Below, in pieces: positions 7,053 to 9,893 of a DNA stretch of 9,893 bases. Under the pieces are notes generated by a model. It was not told the origin of the DNA, did no database searches, and worked only from the letters and a program-made list of their open reading frames with translations. The stretch covers positions 1 to 9,893 of the forward strand of contig JAOUQB010000057.1 of the NCBI GenBank assembly GCA_029879555.1. Reading direction: 5' to 3'. Origin of the DNA: Nitrospirota bacterium (lineage in GTDB: Bacteria; Nitrospirota; Nitrospiria; Nitrospirales; UBA8639). The number at the start of each line of letters is the position of its first letter. Position 1 is the first letter of the stretch. The translations under genes and the position numbers were made by a program.

Positions 7053-8255
7053 ATGACCATGGGCAACCAGCAGGAGAATGCTATTACACAATCCGTGAGC
7101 CAACGATATGCCAAAGCGGTCACCAATGGCGAAGCCATGTGCTGCCCTACTGGGTATAATCACGAAGATTTAGGACAATTTATTCCCCAGGCGGTCTTGA
7201 AGGTCTCGTATGGCTGCGGCACACCGGTTGGCCTGTCGACAGTCCAACCCGGTGAAGTGGTGTTAGATATCGGATCTGGAGGAGGGATCGATTGCTTTGA
7301 GGCCTCACGGAAAGTGGGGGCAAGCGGGAAAGTCATCGGTATCGATATGACCGATGAAATGCTGGCTCTTGCCCGTACTCACGCACCCACCGTTGCCAAA
7401 AATCTAGGCTACCCTGCTTCCAACGTAGACTTTCGAAAAGGGTTTGCCGACGCCATGCCGGTAGAAGACGACCAAGTGGATTTGATTATTTCCAATTGCG
7501 TCATTAACCTGGCGCCTGACAAGAAAAAAGTGTTTAGGGAAATGTTTCGTGTGCTGCAACCAGGTGGACGATTTACCATCTCGGATATTGTTTCGGACCA
7601 ACCTATTCCTCAATACATGATAAACGATAGTGCCAAATGGGGAGATTGCTTATCCGGCGCACTCACCATTCAAGACTATTGGGGCGGATTGCGAGAAGCT
7701 GGCTTTCGGGGCTTACATCAGGTGACCGTCATTCCCTGGAGAGTCATCGATGGCATTCATTTCGTTTCGGTGACCTTGACAGGGTACAAAACTGCCATGA
7801 CCTCCTCTTTGCTCTCCCCAGCCTTTGCCACGTTAACCGGCCCCTTCTCCAAAGTGGAGGATGAGCTTGGAAATACCTTCCATCGTGGAGCGCCCCAACA
7901 AGTAGATGAACAAACCGTGAGCATGCTTTCCCTCCCATCATATAAAGAGCACTTTGTTATTGCGGACCACCCAATGCCCTTCACCAACCAAGATCCAGAA
8001 TTGAAAGCCGTGTTGCCCGAAGAGAGCCCCTGTGTGTGGGACGGCCACTTTGCCGTCCTCACCGGACCATTTTTAGGCGTCTGTGACGATGACGATCATA
8101 CGTACCGATGCGGAGAACCTTTGGAGATTTGCTCAAAAACCCTCAAGGTTCTCCAGCATCCTCACTATCAATCGTCATTTGGAATTATTAACCGATCCCG
8201 AGAAGCCGTAACTGCCGAACCGGTGATTTGTGGAACCTCCACGGAATGTTGTTAA
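7053..8255 (+). CDS. arsM: Arsenite S-adenosylmethyltransferase (ArsM) with duplicated C-terminal module
   Basis: ArsM transfers methyl groups from S-adenosylmethionine to arsenite, giving methyl- and dimethylarsenite, in the cytoplasm. It is 400 residues. The SAM site is VLDIGSGGGID (70-80), with an acidic D98 after the second strand. The arsenic-binding cysteines are C55 (SYGCG), C149 (SNCVINL) and C199 (GDCLSGAL). The 50-residue spacing of the last two equals that of C174 and C224 in the algal enzyme, and C30 or C31 would fill the role of the fourth conserved cysteine. After residue 250 come two gap-free tandem copies of a 46-residue module (258-303 and 333-378). The second copy has three extra cysteines (C344, C353, C360), and the chain ends C393...C399-C400. 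The ATG has GAGGG four bases upstream; an ATG two codons later is also possible. arsS follows after 79 bases, which suggests joint transcription and a pathway that goes beyond simple methylation. Confidence 0.95.
   Translation: MTMGNQQENAITQSVSQRYAKAVTNGEAMCCPTGYNHEDLGQFIPQAVLKVSYGCGTPVGLSTVQPGEVVLDIGSGGGIDCFEASRKVGASGKVIGIDMTDEMLALARTHAPTVAKNLGYPASNVDFRKGFADAMPVEDDQVDLIISNCVINLAPDKKKVFREMFRVLQPGGRFTISDIVSDQPIPQYMINDSAKWGDCLSGALTIQDYWGGLREAGFRGLHQVTVIPWRVIDGIHFVSVTLTGYKTAMTSSLLSPAFATLTGPFSKVEDELGNTFHRGAPQQVDEQTVSMLSLPSYKEHFVIADHPMPFTNQDPELKAVLPEESPCVWDGHFAVLTGPFLGVCDDDDHTYRCGEPLEICSKTLKVLQHPHYQSSFGIINRSREAVTAEPVICGTSTECC
7824..8186 (+). repeat. Tandem 46-residue protein repeat in the ArsM tail
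   Basis: Within arsM, the module encoded by 7824-7961 (residues 258-303) is repeated at 8049-8186 (residues 333-378), 75 residues apart. The two align without gaps with 18 of 46 identical residues. Shared anchors are FAxLTGPF, VxD, the Thr-aromatic pair, GxP, a Thr, a Leu, PxY and FxI. The DNA copies are diverged, so the duplication is old. Copy 1 has no cysteine; copy 2 has three. The module resembles the single C-terminal domain seen in many ArsM proteins; that identification is from memory of the family. Confidence 0.8.
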
Positions 8256-8334
8256 TCACATCCTCATGACACCTGGATACACATCAGCATGTAAAAATAT
8301 CGTGGAGATGGTTCTCTTTCACTGAGCGTTCAAT

Positions 8335-9345
8335 ATGCCCCATTCCCCACTTCCCCTTATCTCGTCTCCCACCTCAATGCGCTCAACGCCATCCTTTCAA
8401 GAGGCTTTGGCCTCACATGGGCATCAACCACTCAATGCCAAATCGGTAACGACGCTTCAAGTGAATGTGGGGAAGGTGTGCAACCAAACGTGCCATCATT
8501 GCCACGTCGATGCCGGACCTCAACGGACCGAAAGCATGACAAAAGCCACCATTGACCAGATCATCGATGTCTTAGACCGAACTCCACAAATTTTGACCGT
8601 TGACATTACGGGTGGCGCCCCGGAGATGAATCCACATTTCGAATATTTGGTTCAGCAATGCCGAATACGAAATCGACACGTCATTGACCGATGCAATCTG
8701 ACCGTATTTTACGTGAAAGGGAAATCGCATCTGCCGGAATTCTTGGCCCAACATCAGGTCGAAATTGTCGCCTCACTCCCGTGTTACCAGGAATCCAATG
8801 TTGACCAGCAACGTGGCAAAGGGGTCTTTGATCGCAGTATGAGCGCCCTTCAAACGTTAAATACTCTGGGCTATGGGAAAGAAGGAACTAATTTAGCTCT
8901 ACACCTGGTGTATAACCCGCTTGGGCCTACGCTCCCTCCCCCTCAACGTGAGCTTGAAGAGGATTATAAAGTTGAGCTCATGAGCCGGTATGGAATCCAG
9001 TTCAATCGGTTGCTGACGATTACCAATATGCCAATCAGCCGTTTTTTAGAAGATTTGCAGGAGTCCGATCAGGTGGATTCGTACTACGCTCTTTTAGAGA
9101 AGAATTTCAACTCGGTGACCGTCGAAGAGGTGATGTGCCGGTCGTTAATCAGCGTAGGCTGGGATGGGCGCTTGTCCGATTGTGATTTCAATCAAATGCT
9201 GGATATACCTCTTCAGAGTGATGCGCCACAATGGATCGGCGACTTCAATCTGCCCAATTTAGAGAATCGACGAATCGTCGTGGGGCCTCATTGTTTTGGG
9301 TGTACGGCAGGGTCAGGGTCATCCTGTGGCGGAACCCTTACGTAA
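8335..9345 (+). CDS. arsS: Arsenosugar biosynthesis radical SAM protein ArsS
   Basis: ArsS is a radical SAM enzyme that, in cyanobacterial work, acts after ArsM and attaches a 5'-deoxyadenosyl group to dimethylated arsenic, leading toward arsenosugars. It is 336 residues, normal for the family. C49-x3-C53-x2-C56 (CNQTCHHCHVDAGP) binds the iron-sulfur cluster, and ITGGAPEMNP (91-100) is the SAM-contacting GGEP-type motif. Family marks follow: IDRCNLTV (117-124), SLPCY (147-151), YNPLGPTLPP (193-202), SVGWDGRLSDCDFNQMLD (273-290) and the cysteine-rich tail HCFGCTAGSGSSCGG (319-333). That tail could hold a second cluster. Some family members use selenocysteine; here the frame is intact with cysteines and ends at TAA. 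ATG 8335 is the first start after an in-frame stop (8323), but it lacks a good Shine-Dalgarno sequence; ATG 8377 is an alternative closer to the usual N-terminus. It is probably cotranscribed with arsM. Confidence 0.94.
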   Translation: MPHSPLPLISSPTSMRSTPSFQEALASHGHQPLNAKSVTTLQVNVGKVCNQTCHHCHVDAGPQRTESMTKATIDQIIDVLDRTPQILTVDITGGAPEMNPHFEYLVQQCRIRNRHVIDRCNLTVFYVKGKSHLPEFLAQHQVEIVASLPCYQESNVDQQRGKGVFDRSMSALQTLNTLGYGKEGTNLALHLVYNPLGPTLPPPQRELEEDYKVELMSRYGIQFNRLLTITNMPISRFLEDLQESDQVDSYYALLEKNFNSVTVEEVMCRSLISVGWDGRLSDCDFNQMLDIPLQSDAPQWIGDFNLPNLENRRIVVGPHCFGCTAGSGSSCGGTLT

Positions 9346-9410
9346 CTCTCACTGCAAGATATCTTCATTATCTTCAACATTCACTCTCAGGACCCCTCAA
9401 GGCCTTCGTC

Positions 9411-9659
9411 CTAAACCTTCCCCTCACGGCGGAAATGTTTGGCGCAATCCTGGCTACAAAAATAATAGCGCTGCCCACTGACCTCTTCAACAATCGCGGT
9501 GCCTGCAGCCACATAGACTTTACACACCGGATCTTGAATCATCACATCCTTCCCAGGCGTCGCCTGATCCGGTTTGGGTTCGATCCACGCCCGTGCCGCA
9601 CGCCGGACCATATAGAACATGATAATCAGCAAAATTAAAATGATAATGATTTTGTACAT
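9411..9659 (-). CDS. Small membrane-anchored YHS-type metal-binding protein
   Basis: This protein of 82 residues has an N-terminal hydrophobic helix (about 3-17) followed by basic residues (MVRRAARAW, 17-25), so the C-terminal part probably faces the cytoplasm. Residues 40-77 form a YHS-like domain: MIQDPVCKVYV with C46, then GQRYYFCSQDCAKHF with C68 and C72. The domain is short, stopping just after the last cysteine helix. YHS domains occur at the ends of copper and heavy-metal ATPases and in small stand-alone proteins and are thought to bind metals. The ATG is preceded by AGGTGA on the minus strand. The gene converges on arsS, with 65 bases between the stop codons, so it is not in the arsenic operon. 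A link to arsenic or metal handling is only suggested by position. Confidence 0.85.
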   Translation of the reverse strand: MYKIIIILILLIIMFYMVRRAARAWIEPKPDQATPGKDVMIQDPVCKVYVAAGTAIVEEVSGQRYYFCSQDCAKHFRREGKV

Positions 9660-9752
9660 ATCACCTGACCATATGCAAGAATACCTGGTTGTTTAACATG
9701 TTTCTTGATTCGATTCCACAACTTCCGGTTCTCCACGATCTTGCGCCAAAGT

Positions 9753-9772
9753 CACTTGATCTTCTTCAAGTG
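9753..9772. other. 7-bp hairpin upstream of the YHS gene
   Basis: CACTTGA (9753-9759) and TCAAGTG (9766-9772) form a perfect inverted repeat around a 6-base loop. It lies in the 234 bases between the YHS gene start and the window edge. On the + strand it is followed by a pyrimidine-rich but broken T tract (TTCTCTTTC), so it is a poor terminator. On the minus strand it would lie in the leader of the YHS gene or downstream of a gene beyond the edge. Its function is unknown. Confidence 0.3.
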
Positions 9773-9893
9773 TTCTCTTTCATTGCTGTATCGTTGAGAG
9801 ACTTGCTAGGCTTTTCCTCATGTATTCTCTACAAACTTCTCATCAGGCAATATCAGGTTGGGGATTCCTCCTCAGTCTTTTCCTTATCTTTGG

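Noticed and set aside
9299..9345. Possible selenocysteine in the ArsS tail, as in some family members
   Set aside because: The tail HCFGCTAGSGSSCGG is complete with cysteines, has no in-frame TGA, and ends normally at TAA.
9389..9412. AGGAC / GTCCT inverted repeat between arsS and the YHS gene as a shared terminator
   Set aside because: The stem is only 5 bp with a 14-base loop and no T-run; it also runs into the stop codon of the YHS gene.
9231..9638. 135-codon + strand open frame overlapping arsS and the YHS gene
   Set aside because: It lies in another frame of arsS and antisense to the YHS gene, whose protein has a clear domain; its own translation shows no family features.
9698..9893. 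Open + strand frame from ATG 9698 to the window edge (65 codons)
   Set aside because: No Shine-Dalgarno sequence, a Leu/Ser-rich composition typical of antisense frames, and no recognisable motif. The frame is cut by the edge, so it cannot be excluded, only not supported.
9853..9893. Possible C-terminus of a minus-strand gene (KDKEKTEEESPT then stop)
   Set aside because: The hydrophilic tail reads like a real protein end, but only 12 codons are visible, which is too little to call a gene.

Overview
The window looks like part of a bacterial chromosome, most plausibly from Nitrospirota (Nitrospira-like, moderate GC). The main reason is the order nuoL, nuoM, nuoM-like, nuoN, together with a long insertion near the end of the NuoL lateral helix. 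That combination is the signature of the enlarged '2M' complex I known from Nitrospira and a few other groups. The taxonomic call is inference; no rRNA or other marker is present.

Region 1 (1-5922, + strand) is the distal end of a nuo operon. It holds the C-terminal two thirds of NuoL, then two different antiporter-like NuoM subunits in tandem, then NuoN. The first three genes are only 5-9 bases apart. A 35-base gap with a small hairpin separates the second nuoM from nuoN. Together they encode the membrane proton-pumping arm of a respiratory NADH:quinone or ferredoxin:quinone oxidoreductase. The second NuoM has lost the central TM7 lysine, and the first has lost a conserved histidine.

Region 2 (5923-7052) is a convergent boundary. 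It carries one minus-strand gene for a small multi-zinc-ribbon protein with a C-terminal membrane helix, then a 405-base AT-rich spacer. That spacer contains a 12-base palindrome and a plausible sigma70-type promoter reading into the next gene.

Region 3 (7053-9345, + strand) is an arsenic biotransformation pair, arsM then arsS. ArsM would methylate arsenite to mono- and dimethylarsenite. ArsS, a radical SAM enzyme, would then attach a 5'-deoxyadenosyl group to the methylated arsenical, the first committed step toward arsenosugars. This ArsM carries a C-terminal module duplicated in tandem; the second copy is rich in cysteine and the protein ends in Cys-Cys.

Region 4 (9346-9893) has a short minus-strand gene for a membrane-anchored YHS-type metal-binding protein, convergent with arsS, followed by 234 bases with a 7-bp hairpin and no gene I can support. 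The best candidates for unusual biology are the residue changes in the tandem NuoM subunits and the duplicated, cysteine-rich tail of ArsM.
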